Origin: Candidatus Binatia bacterium
GTDB lineage: Bacteria; Desulfobacterota; Binatia; HRBIN30
DNA: 64,000 nucleotides
Reading direction: 5' to 3'
NCBI GenBank assembly: GCA_026004215.1
Contig: BPIR01000002.1
Coordinates: 671,844 to 735,843 of the forward strand
Shown: one piece after another, positions 54,315 through 62,781 of the stretch
How the letters are laid out: every line of letters starts with the position of its first letter
Position numbering within the stretch: the first letter of the stretch is position 1
Translations under genes and position numbers: made by a program
Notes under the pieces: generated by a model
Seen by the model: only the letters and a program-made list of their open reading frames with translations
Told to the model about the DNA's origin: nothing
Database searches by the model: none

Positions 54315-55956
54315 TCACCGGCGTGAGCGCACGCGATGAGCGTCCGCGTACCACTGCATTGTCGAAGACACCGATCCTCGGGGGAGCATCGCTTCGATTA
54401 GAAAAACAAAGCCCGCGGGTCGCCGCTACCCGGTCGAGCGCCTGGGCAAGCTCTCGGCGGGTGTGCACGCGCACGCCTTTCCCTCCCAGCAGGTACGCCA
54501 TGTCTGCGTAATGCCAGTCAGCCAAGTCATGGCAGCGCGACTGGGGTTCGAAGACACGCAACATTTCCCAGCCAGAATTGTGGAACACGAGCACGATGGG
54601 ATCCCACCCGTAGCGCTGGCAATTTCCGAGTTCGAAACCGGTCATCTGGAAGGCCCCGTCCCCGACAAGAATGAGCGGGCGTGTTCCCATCGCCACCTAC
54701 AAGCCCAAACCGGCGGGCACACCGTAGCCCATACTGGCGTAGTAGCCCGGAGCATTGAGGTGCGTGTACGCGATGCGCATCGCCACAAACACGCAATCTC
54801 CCATATCGGCCGCAATGGGATGGGCACCGTGCGCATCCATGAAGTCGTTGACGGCACAAGCAATGTCGTCGGGTCGAATGGGCGCATCGTCACGCGGCAA
54901 GCCGCGCGGATAGGGTTCGGGTGGAATGTTTCCGTGATTGCGTACCCCGAAACCGCCAACGTGGTTCCGCGTGAGGTCGAGCAACGCGTCCACGAAAGCG
55001 TCGAGCGGCACCGGGGCATAGGTGTGAAAGCCCAGAGTGACCCGCCGGTCCCCAGCGTGGATGGCGCAGCGCAGATTCAAGCGTTTGCGCGATGCCCCCA
55101 AGTTACTGTCGGAGAGAATCACTCCCAGAAGGAACAAACCGTCCGAGTTCTCCACGAGCTCCGTAATTTCCGGTTCGCCCGCGGCGCCCAAGTAGGTCCC
55201 GAGCGGGCGCACGGGGCCATCGGCCAGCAAGCCACGACCCATGAAACTCGTGACCAGGGGAAGCCCTAACGCTTGCGCGAGCGACGCAACCTTGTGCTCC
55301 AACCGGTAGCGTTTGACCTCTACCCCGACCATCATCACGGGCGTGCGAGCAACAGTAAGCCGCTCCAGAACTTCCTGAGCGCAAGCCGCAACGGTTTCGG
55401 GATCCACCACCGCGGGAGCCAGGCGGGGAAGCTCCTCGCACGGGGCATCCACCAAGTCGCGGGGCACCTCGATGTACACCGGCTGGGAAAAATCCCGTGC
55501 ATTTTGCAACACACGAGTTAGCTCCCTAGGAGCCGCGAGCGGGCGATCGAGGACAGCCTGATCGCAGGTGACCTCGCGAAACACGCGATACTGGGACTCC
55601 AATGTCTTGCCTTGATGATGCAGCAGCAAGTCTCCCGTTCTTTCGCTCACACCCGGCGCGCCCGACACCACCACGAGCGGAGACTTCTCGGCCAAAGCAC
55701 AAGCCGTGGCGTTGACCAGGTTCAAACCGCCAGCCCCGTAAGTGACAAAGGCGACCCCCACCCCTTGCGTGGCTCGAGCACAAGCGTCCGCTGCAAAACC
55801 CACGGCAGGCTCATGACTCAAGGTATAAATCGGCAACTTGCCGTACTGCTCCGCGGCGCGAAACAGCGGCAACGCAAAATCCCCCGGTAACCCAAAAATC
55901 GCCTTCGCGCCGTGCGCACACAGGGCATCGTCCAAAGCCTGCACCAGTTTCGCCAT
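54315..55956 (-). pseudogene. Broken thiamine-diphosphate decarboxylase (indolepyruvate/pyruvate decarboxylase type)
   Basis: The sequence reads as one protein of about 547 residues but is broken twice. From the ATG at 55956 it has FGLPGDFALPLF, the catalytic Glu in SHEPAVGFAADACAR, and a His-His pair (LLLHHQGK) as in pyruvate/indolepyruvate decarboxylases. After GYGVPAGLGL comes TAG at 54697-54699, where homologues usually have Gln-Val-Ala or similar; the same frame then continues MGTRPLILVGDGAFQMTGFE, the TPP-binding GDG motif. A 1-nt frameshift near 54400 then moves the true C-terminus (FVFLIEAMLPRG) into another frame, which stops at 54315. A TTTGTTTTTC tract lies near the shift, so sequencing error is possible. 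Confidence 0.85.
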
Positions 55957-56107
55957 GTCTCGTGGTTACTCCGGCGGACAGAAAACAAGGGCACAAACAG
56001 CGGCCAACCGCCTCCAAAACTCGCTCAGAAGCGACCGCTTCGGCCTTGGGGGGCGCGTGGTCCCCAGACGTTGGTTCATCCGTTGTCGCTCGCTATACGA
56101 GGCCGCC

Positions 56108-56686
56108 GTGCGCCGGCAAATTCACGCGATCTTCCGGGAAAGCATTCGCGCCAAGCAAGCGTTTGTCCGCGAGCAAGCTGCCGAACTCGAACAAGCAGCA
56201 CGAATTGTGGCCCAAGCGTTTCGCGACGGACACAAGCTTTTGCTCTTTGGCAACGGAGGAAGCGCCGCCGACGCCCAACACATCGCCGCGGAGTTCGTCA
56301 ACCGTTTTCAACGCGAGCGCCCGCCGTTACCCGCGGTGGCACTCACGACGGACACCTCCGCACTGACGAGCATCGCCAACGACTACAGCTATGCCGAGGT
56401 ATTTGCCAAGCAAGTGCGCGCCCTCGGCCGGGCGGGCGATGTGGCCGTAGCGATTTCCACCAGTGGCAATGCCGCCAACGTCTTGCGGGCGGTGCGCGCC
56501 TGCCGGGCACTCGGCATTTACACGATTGGTTTGACCGGTGGAGACGGCGGCAAACTGGCAAGGATGGCGCAACTGGTGCTGTGCGTCCGCGCCACCCGCG
56601 ACACTGCCCGGATACAAGAAACCCACATCGTCATTGGCCATACTTTGTGCGAGCTCGTGGAGTGCGCACTGTTCGAAAGCGACTGA
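56108..56686 (+). CDS. gmhA: Phosphoheptose isomerase (sedoheptulose-7-phosphate isomerase)
   Basis: 192 residues from a GTG at 56108. SIS-domain motifs: LLFGNGGSAADAQHIAAEFVNRF, AISTSGNAANVLRAVRACRALGI and TRDTARIQETHIVIGHTLCELVE. The Glu in AAEF and the His in IQETHIVIGH correspond to the E. coli GmhA catalytic pair. It makes the first heptose precursor for LPS cores, which supports an LPS-bearing envelope. A longer in-frame extension upstream is not conserved. The next gene is 12 nt downstream. DiaA-like SIS proteins are an alternative. Confidence 0.93.
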   Translation: MRRQIHAIFRESIRAKQAFVREQAAELEQAARIVAQAFRDGHKLLLFGNGGSAADAQHIAAEFVNRFQRERPPLPAVALTTDTSALTSIANDYSYAEVFAKQVRALGRAGDVAVAISTSGNAANVLRAVRACRALGIYTIGLTGGDGGKLARMAQLVLCVRATRDTARIQETHIVIGHTLCELVECALFESD

Positions 56687-56698
56687 GGCCGCCGCACC

Positions 56699-57709
56699 AT
56701 GCCCCGCAAGCCACCGACCCGTGCTGAGGACCTGGATTGGAGCGCTACCCGCACGTATCCCATCGAACAGCGCCCGTCCTTAGTTGCCGCTGGGGGCCTC
56801 GCTTCCCCACTACGCGCCGGTCTCAACCTGCGCGAGTTCCTCGAAACCTTGCCCGATTTCCTCGCGGCCCGAGATCTTCTCTGGGTGGCGAATGAACTGG
56901 CGCGCCGGCGGAGACAGGGGAAGCGGATTTTGCTCGGCCTGGGCGCGCACGTCATCAAAGTGGGTTTGAGCCCGCTCGTGATCGATCTCATGGAGCGCAA
57001 GCTCGTGGACGGCATTGCCGTCAATGGCGCAGTCATTGTGCACGACTTCGAGCTGGCCTTCGCGGGCATGACTTCGGAAGACGTCGCCAGCCACATTGCC
57101 GACGGTCGCTTCGGTATGGCCCGCGAAACCGGGGACTTCCTGAACCGTGCGATCGCCCATGCAGCTCCGGGCGAAGGCTTGGGGCACGCCGTCGGACGGG
57201 CGCTCGCTGCCGCCAAGCTGCGACACCCGGAAGTCAGCATCCTCGCAGCCGCGTATCGGCTCGGGGTGCCGGTTACCGTGCACGTGGCCGTGGGTACGGA
57301 CATCATCCACATGCACCCGGATGCCGATGGCGCAGCAATTGGCCGGGCCAGCCTCGACGACTTCCGACATCTGGTCGCACTCGTGGCCGGACTGGATGGC
57401 GGCGCATTCGTGCTGCTGGGGTCGGCCGTGATCTTGCCGGAAGTTTTCGTGAAGGCGGTCAGCCTGGCCCGCAATCTCGGACACCGAGTATCCAAGCTGC
57501 TGGCGGTCAACTTGGACTTTTTGCGGCACTACCGCCCGCACGTCAACGTGCTGCAACGGCCCACTGCTCCCGACGGCCGCGGGGTTCACATTACGGGACA
57601 CCACGAAATTCTTTTTCCCTTGCTGTGCGCCGCTTGGTTGGAGGCAATGCACGGGCCGCTGGCGCGCACGCGACCACGCAAGACCGGTCGGCGCAGCGCC
57701 CAGTCCTGA
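56699..57709 (+). CDS. Deoxyhypusine synthase-like protein of unknown function
   Basis: 336 residues. The block ILLGLGAHVIKVGLSPLVID followed by LVDGIAVNGAVIVHDFELA and SEDVASHIADGRFGMARETG, then VHVAVGTDIIHMHPDADG and GLDGGAFVLLGSAVILPEVF, and HHEILFPLLCAAWLEA at the end resembles the Rossmann-like NAD-binding fold of deoxyhypusine synthase. The eukaryote/archaeal substrate eIF5A does not exist in bacteria, so the role is different; some bacterial relatives make polyamines or remain uncharacterised. It follows gmhA by 12 nt, hinting at sugar or envelope metabolism. I am unsure of the family assignment. Confidence 0.65.
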   Translation: MPRKPPTRAEDLDWSATRTYPIEQRPSLVAAGGLASPLRAGLNLREFLETLPDFLAARDLLWVANELARRRRQGKRILLGLGAHVIKVGLSPLVIDLMERKLVDGIAVNGAVIVHDFELAFAGMTSEDVASHIADGRFGMARETGDFLNRAIAHAAPGEGLGHAVGRALAAAKLRHPEVSILAAAYRLGVPVTVHVAVGTDIIHMHPDADGAAIGRASLDDFRHLVALVAGLDGGAFVLLGSAVILPEVFVKAVSLARNLGHRVSKLLAVNLDFLRHYRPHVNVLQRPTAPDGRGVHITGHHEILFPLLCAAWLEAMHGPLARTRPRKTGRRSAQS

Positions 57710-57877
57710 GTCCAAGCGGAGCCATTGCGTACCGGCGGGTCTCTTGGTGGAAGGTTTCGACCCTGGTCTTTGCCAAAAAAGTTGTTATTTAAGGCGGCCA
57801 GCGAAACGCCCTCGAAGGATGGGTGGTCGCCGGAAGCGCGACCCAAAATGACCGCATTGAAAAAGGAGGTGTGGACT
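57710..57877. other. Promoter-bearing spacer before the outer-membrane protein gene
   Basis: 168 bp between the deoxyhypusine synthase-like stop and the barrel gene start. It contains an AT-rich patch (AAAAAAGTTGTTATTTAAGG, 57776-57795), unusual in this GC-rich window, that likely holds the promoter. AAAAAGGAGG lies just before the start. No hexamers could be fixed with confidence. Confidence 0.4.
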
Positions 57878-58456
57878 ATGAGGCAACGCACAGCGTGGGT
57901 AATGGCCTTAGCGCTTTCTTGGGGCTTGTCGGCTAGCCCGGTTCGGGCTGAAGAAGGCAGCAAAGTGCTGGCGGGCTTGGACCTGGGCGCGGCCATTCCG
58001 GTGGAAAAGACCAGCGATCGGCTCGATCTCGGTGGTACGTTCAGTCCGTTCGTGGGCTTCATGATGAACGACTATCTGGGGGTCATGGCGCAAGCGCAAG
58101 TGGTGGGCTTCCCGAACGACAACCGGCCCGGAATTCGCGATAAGGACGCCACTTGGGCTTTTGGCTTTCATGCCGGACCGCGTATCGCGGAACCGTTCGA
58201 ACTCGGCGGCATGAATGTGGAGGCGTACCAAACATTTCAAGTCGGTGTGTTCACGGGCTTAGCCGGAGATACACCCATCAGCCGGACCTCGTGGGGGTTC
58301 TCTACGGGTGGAGGCCTCAACGTGGCGCTGAACGACGCGCTGAGCGTTGGCGCATGGGCGCGCTACAACCAGCTCGATCAGCGAGTCAATCCCACCAACG
58401 AGGTTCAGTTCGTCACCACCGGAATTGGCCTAACCTACCTTCTTCCGGTCCAGTAA
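57878..58456 (+). CDS. Outer-membrane beta-barrel protein (OmpA/OmpW-like fold)
   Basis: 192 residues. The signal peptide is MRQRTAWVMALALSWGLSAS with cleavage after PVRA. The mature part begins EEGSKVLAGLDLGAAIPVEK and alternates polar and hydrophobic residues in short strands (FSPFVGFMMNDYLGVMAQAQ; FGFHAGPRIAEPFELGGMN; WGFSTGGGLNVALNDALSVG), ending with LTYLLPVQ rather than the usual terminal Phe. It probably folds as an eight-stranded barrel. A strong AAAAAGGAGGTG site lies before the ATG, and a strong terminator follows, so it is likely a separate, well-expressed transcript. Confidence 0.85.
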   Translation: MRQRTAWVMALALSWGLSASPVRAEEGSKVLAGLDLGAAIPVEKTSDRLDLGGTFSPFVGFMMNDYLGVMAQAQVVGFPNDNRPGIRDKDATWAFGFHAGPRIAEPFELGGMNVEAYQTFQVGVFTGLAGDTPISRTSWGFSTGGGLNVALNDALSVGAWARYNQLDQRVNPTNEVQFVTTGIGLTYLLPVQ

Positions 58457-58476
58457 CGCGCACTGCATGCGTTCCA

Positions 58477-58518
58477 CGAAGGCGTGCCGCCGCGGAGGGT
58501 GGCACGCCTTTCGTTTTT
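58477..58518 (+). terminator. Rho-independent terminator after the barrel gene
   Basis: GGCGTGCC (58481-58488) pairs with GGCACGCC (58501-58508) over a 12-base loop, with the outer CGAA/TTCG able to extend the stem, followed by TTTCGTTTTTG. Strong stem plus T-tract; the best terminator in the window. Confidence 0.85.
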
Positions 58519-58537
58519 GTCGCACTTGCCGGCCGAA

Positions 58538-59353
58538 ATGAGCGGCATCGTTGTTTTTCTTTTTGACACTCTCGTGTTGGTTGTCGCGGGGCTGGTCCGC
58601 GGTTTCAGCGGTTTTGGGTTTGCCATGGTCGCGGTGACCGGGCTCTCCCTCGTTCATTCTCCGGCGCGCGTGGTCCCGGCCATTTTATGTTTGGAAATCC
58701 TGGCCAGCATGCACTTGCTGCCGAGCATTTGGTCGCACGTGCGGTGGGGCTCGATTTTCTGGCTCGTGGCGGGAATGGTGCTGGGCACAGCGCCCGGTGT
58801 GTGGCTTTTGGCGCATGCCTCGCCAGCCTTGTTGCGGGCCTGGGTTTCCGTAGCTGTGCTTGCCGGTGCCACGGCTCTCACCCGAGAGCGCGCCCTGCCG
58901 GGGATGGAGGGCCGTGGCGTCCAACTGGTTGCGGGCGCGTGCTCCGGTTTACTGAACGCCAGCGCCTCGATCGGCGGCCCGCCGGTGATTCTTTACTACT
59001 TGGCCACTGCGCAGTCACCAGAACACGTGCGCGCCTCGCTCATTGCCTTTTTCGTCATTGCCGATGCCTTTGCTTTGGCGGCGATGGCCGCCATGGGGCT
59101 CCTCGGCCAAGAAGTCGCAATGGCGGCGCTGTGGTGGTTGCTGCCCGCTTTGGGCGGCGTCAGTCTCGGGCGGCTACTTTTTGAACGTCACGGGGCGCAG
59201 CACTATCGGCGCGCTGTGGTGGCCTTGCTGCTCGTTCTCGCTGCGCTCGGCGTCGGGCGGTCGGTTTGGGACTGGTACCGACCCGCCACCGAGCGCAGCT
59301 CGGCATCCACCGACGATCAAACGCCAATGATGGCGGCGAGCTTGTCGCGATGA
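58538..59353 (+). CDS. TauE/SafE-family membrane permease
   Basis: 271 residues with about eight membrane helices. VAGLVRGFSGFGFAMVAVTGL in helix one and GACSGLLNASASIGGPPVILYYLA in the middle are the family repeats. Members export or import sulfonates, sulfite or other organic anions; the substrate here is unknown. It starts 30 nt after the barrel gene's terminator. Its last 37 nt overlap the end of the converging acyl-CoA dehydrogenase gene. Confidence 0.9.
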   Translation: MSGIVVFLFDTLVLVVAGLVRGFSGFGFAMVAVTGLSLVHSPARVVPAILCLEILASMHLLPSIWSHVRWGSIFWLVAGMVLGTAPGVWLLAHASPALLRAWVSVAVLAGATALTRERALPGMEGRGVQLVAGACSGLLNASASIGGPPVILYYLATAQSPEHVRASLIAFFVIADAFALAAMAAMGLLGQEVAMAALWWLLPALGGVSLGRLLFERHGAQHYRRAVVALLLVLAALGVGRSVWDWYRPATERSSASTDDQTPMMAASLSR

Positions 59354-60435
59354 TGCACGGGATCGCCAAATAGCAATGCGCTGCTCTTGGCTCGCTTGAA
59401 GTACAAGTGCGCGGGATGCTCCCAGGTAAAGCCCATGCCACCGTGCACTTGGATGGTGTCGTTGGCCACCTGGAAAAAGGCGTCGGAACAGTACGACTTC
59501 GCCATCCGGGCCGCCGCATCGAGCTCGCCGGCGTCGCCTTCTGCGGCGCGAAACGCCGCGTGATAGGCTGCCGATTTCGCAAATTCCACTGCCACCAACA
59601 TATCCGCGCAGCGATGCTTGATGGCTTGGAACGAGCCAATGGGGCGGCCAAACTGCCAGCGCGTTTTCGCGTGCTGCGTGGACATATCCAGGCACTGCTG
59701 GGCACCGCCGGCCTGCTCGGCAGCCAAGGCCACCAGGCCTAGTAAGAAGGCTCGCTGGAGTTGGGCCTCTACATCCGCGCTGGCCGCAATGCACTCGGCC
59801 GGCGTTTTTTGAAAGCGCACGCGAGCGAGCTTACGGGTGAGATCCAAAGTCGGCAACGCTTCGCGCTGCAAGCCATCCGCGCTACCGCTGACGCGGAACA
59901 GACTCAAGCCTTCGCGGGTGCGGGCGACCACCAAAATCTCGTCGGCTGTTTGGCCATCGATCACCGCCGTCTTCTCTCCCGTGAGCGTCCAACCGCGACG
60001 CCCGTGCTGGGCCTTGAGGCGCACGTCCGCTGGCTCCCAAATTCCCGGGCTTTCTGCCCAGGCGACCGCGACAATTTTTTTTCCGGCCGCGATTGCCGGC
60101 AGCAGCTCTTGTCGCGCTGCATCGCTGGCGGCCTCGCGCAATACGCTGGTGGCCAGCACGGCGGTCGAAAAGTACGGGGCGCAAAACAGCGTGCGGCCCA
60201 TTTCCTCCATCGTGATCGCCAGCTCCACCGGGCCCAAGCCGCTCCCTCCGAACTCCTCGGGCACAATTAACGCGGTCAGCCCGAGTTGCTCGGCCAGTTG
60301 AGCCCAAGTGGCTCGGTCAAAACCTTCTTCGGTGACCATGAGGCGCCGCACCGTGGCTTCATCGGAACGGTCTTGCAAGAACCGGCGCACGGTTTGGCGC
60401 AACTCTTCGTGTTCGGGCGTAAATGCAAAATCCAT
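59317..60435 (-). CDS. Acyl-CoA dehydrogenase, probable non-catalytic partner subunit
   Basis: 372 residues. MDFAFTPEHEELRQTVRRFL, LIVPEEFGGSGLGPVELAITMEEMG, AWAESPGIWEP, LTGEKTAVIDGQTADEILVVART and QVHGGMGFTWEHPAHLYFKRA define the family. The C-terminus reads SSALLFGDPVHHRDKLAAII, without the EGT stretch that carries the catalytic Glu. Its neighbour, 49 nt upstream in the same direction, keeps that Glu. GAGGTG precedes the ATG at 60435. It may form an alpha2-beta2 complex as known for mycobacterial FadE pairs (inference). Confidence 0.93.
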   Translation of the reverse strand: MDFAFTPEHEELRQTVRRFLQDRSDEATVRRLMVTEEGFDRATWAQLAEQLGLTALIVPEEFGGSGLGPVELAITMEEMGRTLFCAPYFSTAVLATSVLREAASDAARQELLPAIAAGKKIVAVAWAESPGIWEPADVRLKAQHGRRGWTLTGEKTAVIDGQTADEILVVARTREGLSLFRVSGSADGLQREALPTLDLTRKLARVRFQKTPAECIAASADVEAQLQRAFLLGLVALAAEQAGGAQQCLDMSTQHAKTRWQFGRPIGSFQAIKHRCADMLVAVEFAKSAAYHAAFRAAEGDAGELDAAARMAKSYCSDAFFQVANDTIQVHGGMGFTWEHPAHLYFKRAKSSALLFGDPVHHRDKLAAIIGV

Positions 60436-60484
60436 CGTGTTCACCTCGCTCTTGTCCAGTCACGGATCGCAAGTGTGGCGTTGT

Positions 60485-61714
60485 TCACCCGCCGCGCGGA
60501 ATGTCTTTCCACGGAATGCCCTTGTCCGTTCGGGGCTCGCCGGGCAGACCCAGGACTCGTTCTCCGAGGATGTTGCGCATGATTTCCGATGTTCCGCCCT
60601 CGATCGAGTTGGCTCGGGAGCGCAAGAACTGGTACTTGGCCAAGAGCACCTTGTCGCGCCGTTCTTCGTGTGCAGGGCGACGCAACGCGTAACCCGGTTC
60701 GTACACCAGCGCTTCCTCACCGAGCACGTCCATGCCGCACTCCCAAATTTTCTTATAAAGCTCGGCCTGGGCAAGCTTGCCGACGGAACCCTCGGGGCCC
60801 GGATTGCCGGCACGCATCATTGCGCGCGCGCGCAAGGCCGTCAGCCGCAACAGCTCCGATTCGATGTAGAGTCGCGTAATGCGATCCCGCAGCACCGCCG
60901 CTTCGGCCGGAGCGTGGCGCTTGGGTGGCCGCGCGTTCCACAGTTGCATGAGCACCTGGATCGGACCGCCCCCTTTTTGGGTGGAGCCACCACCGAGGGC
61001 GGTGCGTTCGTTCATCAGTGTGGTAATCGCTACCTGCCAGCCTTGCCCCTCCTGCCCGAGCATGTAGCGGTGGGGAATGCGTACATCGTTGAGGAACACC
61101 TCGTTGAACTCCGCCTCCCCGGTAATTTGGTACAGCGGGCGCACCTCTACTCCGGGCGAGTGCATGTCGAGCAAGAAGTACGAGAGCCCCTCGTGTTTGG
61201 GCACGTCCGGATTGGTCCGCGCGACCAACAGCCCCCACTTGGCCACGTGGGCCAGTGTCGTCCACACTTTTTGGCCGTTCACGACCCAATCGTCGCCATC
61301 GCGCACGGCCCGGGTCGCTAGCCCGGCAACGTCGGAACCTGCTCCGGGCTCGCTGAACAACTGGCACCAGATTTCCTCTCCGGTGAAGCACTTGCGCAAC
61401 AAGGCCCGTTTAAGCTCATCCGATCCGTAGGTCATGAGCGTCGGAGCACCCATGCCGATTCCGATGGGGTTGATCGCTAAGTCATCGTACACTGTCTCAA
61501 CGCCCTTGCGCAGTTCATCGGCGACAATGGCTTGCATCTTGGGGTTGATGCCTAAGCCACCGTACCCTTCGGGAAAGTGGACCCAGGCCAAGCCATGGTC
61601 GTACTGCGCCCCCCGAAAGGTAAACATGTCCACTCGGTCCGGGTTGTACTCGGCCTTGAGTTTGCGCACGCGCTCGCGCAGTTCTTCCTCGGTCATCGGT
61701 CGGTACTGGGACAT
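60485..61714 (-). CDS. Acyl-CoA dehydrogenase, catalytic subunit
   Basis: 409 residues. WVHFPEGYGGLGINPKMQAI, WCQLFSEPGAGSDVAGLATRA (flavin/substrate loop), WVVNGQKVWTTLAHVAKWGLL and the C-terminal SIEGGTSEIMRNILGERVLG are typical. The Glu in IEGGTSE corresponds to the MCAD catalytic base. An Asp/Glu-rich N-terminus is longer than usual. AGGAGG lies before the ATG. Transcribed ahead of the partner subunit. Substrate could be a short or bulky acyl-CoA. Confidence 0.93.
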   Translation of the reverse strand: MSQYRPMTEEELRERVRKLKAEYNPDRVDMFTFRGAQYDHGLAWVHFPEGYGGLGINPKMQAIVADELRKGVETVYDDLAINPIGIGMGAPTLMTYGSDELKRALLRKCFTGEEIWCQLFSEPGAGSDVAGLATRAVRDGDDWVVNGQKVWTTLAHVAKWGLLVARTNPDVPKHEGLSYFLLDMHSPGVEVRPLYQITGEAEFNEVFLNDVRIPHRYMLGQEGQGWQVAITTLMNERTALGGGSTQKGGGPIQVLMQLWNARPPKRHAPAEAAVLRDRITRLYIESELLRLTALRARAMMRAGNPGPEGSVGKLAQAELYKKIWECGMDVLGEEALVYEPGYALRRPAHEERRDKVLLAKYQFLRSRANSIEGGTSEIMRNILGERVLGLPGEPRTDKGIPWKDIPRGG

Positions 61715-61990
61715 CGAACTCTTACCTCCTCTTTCTTTTGGCGTGCATCCCCCAGTCACGGACTTTCACCGGCCCGTTGGGTTTCCCCTTTTGCCGGCTC
61801 GCCTGGGCAGACACTTGCCGTGGCACTTTTCGCGAAAATGCGGCTCAAATGCGAGAGGGGCCCGGTACTCCGCACCGAGAACACCCTCCAGGTAAACCAC
61901 CAAATTATCCGGGCGCCTTCAGCAAGTCCAGGGCCGGGGGGCAGTTCGCGGAATCGGCCCACCCCGACCAAAGATGTGCTGGCACGAAGG
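61715..61990. other. Non-coding spacer
   Basis: 276 bp upstream of the acyl-CoA dehydrogenase pair and downstream of a small exported-protein gene on the same strand. Should hold the promoter of the pair. Nothing else recognised. Confidence 0.4.
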
Positions 61991-62596
61991 TCACGAAGTC
62001 GCGCCTCCGCGCGCGCCAGCAAGACAAGGCACCAAGATCAGGTGCGGTTGGGGCAACACGGAAAAATCCGCCACCCGCACAACCTTGCCGGCATCGTTTG
62101 TAACTGTGCCGACTAGGTGCACGCGCTCCACGGTGATCGGCCCGCAAATTTGGTGGGAATCGCCGTCGCAACTCTGGTCCGGCGGCAAGGCCATCACGAA
62201 CTCTCCCGTGACTCCGGCTACCTCGCCCTCGCTCAGCAGCAAGCCGCAACTGCGCAGCTCGGCCACGACAACCCAGCGCTCGCCGACACGCCGACACTCG
62301 GGATGAATCGAGCCCCCACGCACGCATGGACTTTCCGGCCGTTTGGTGCCCAAGGCCCGCAGCGCTTCGAGCGAAAACGCCCGCAAATCATGATCGAACG
62401 CGGAGCGCTGCGGATCCTCCGGGAAAAACGAGTCGGAAGCCTCTGCCGGCGAGACAGCCCCGGTTCGCTCGCTGCCGAGCCCGAGCCCCGGATCTGCCTG
62501 GATCGCCGAGGCATGACCCCACACCGGCAATGCCAACATCCACCAGAGTTGCCAGCGGGTGAGGGTATGGGCAAGGGATCGTACCGGACTCCGCAT
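61991..62596 (-). CDS. Exported protein of unknown function
   Basis: 201 residues. The N-terminus (RSLAHTLTRWQLWWMLALPV, then WGHASA) is a signal peptide. The mature part has four or more cysteines (PCVRGGSIHPEC, RSCGLLL, DQSCDGDSHQIC, LVPC), probably in disulfide bonds. No family is recognised. A GAGGT site lies before the ATG at 62596; a more distal ATG at 62647 is possible but lacks one. Confidence 0.65.
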   Translation of the reverse strand: MRSPVRSLAHTLTRWQLWWMLALPVWGHASAIQADPGLGLGSERTGAVSPAEASDSFFPEDPQRSAFDHDLRAFSLEALRALGTKRPESPCVRGGSIHPECRRVGERWVVVAELRSCGLLLSEGEVAGVTGEFVMALPPDQSCDGDSHQICGPITVERVHLVGTVTNDAGKVVRVADFSVLPQPHLILVPCLAGARGGATS

Positions 62597-62781
62597 CCGC
62601 GACCTCGCGAGCGTGGTAAAGGGAACAACGCGGTTTTTTTCGCACATGCGAGAGAGCCACTATGCCAAACCAGTGCCAAGCCGCAGCCGGCCAACGGGAT
62701 GCCTCACCGAGCCACGTATTCCGCGCGCGAACGCTACTGGGATAACGCCCCGCACCCCAACGCATGCGGGCACCGGAGTTT

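Noticed and set aside
53860..54696. Minus-strand frame (278 codons) as a separate gene
   Set aside because: Its first half is the continuation of the decarboxylase after the TAG; the rest is out of phase and overlaps a membrane-protein gene.
54697..54699. TAG read as pyrrolysine or by suppression
   Set aside because: A downstream frameshift in the same gene points to decay, and no pyrrolysine genes are seen here; other genes show no in-frame TAG.
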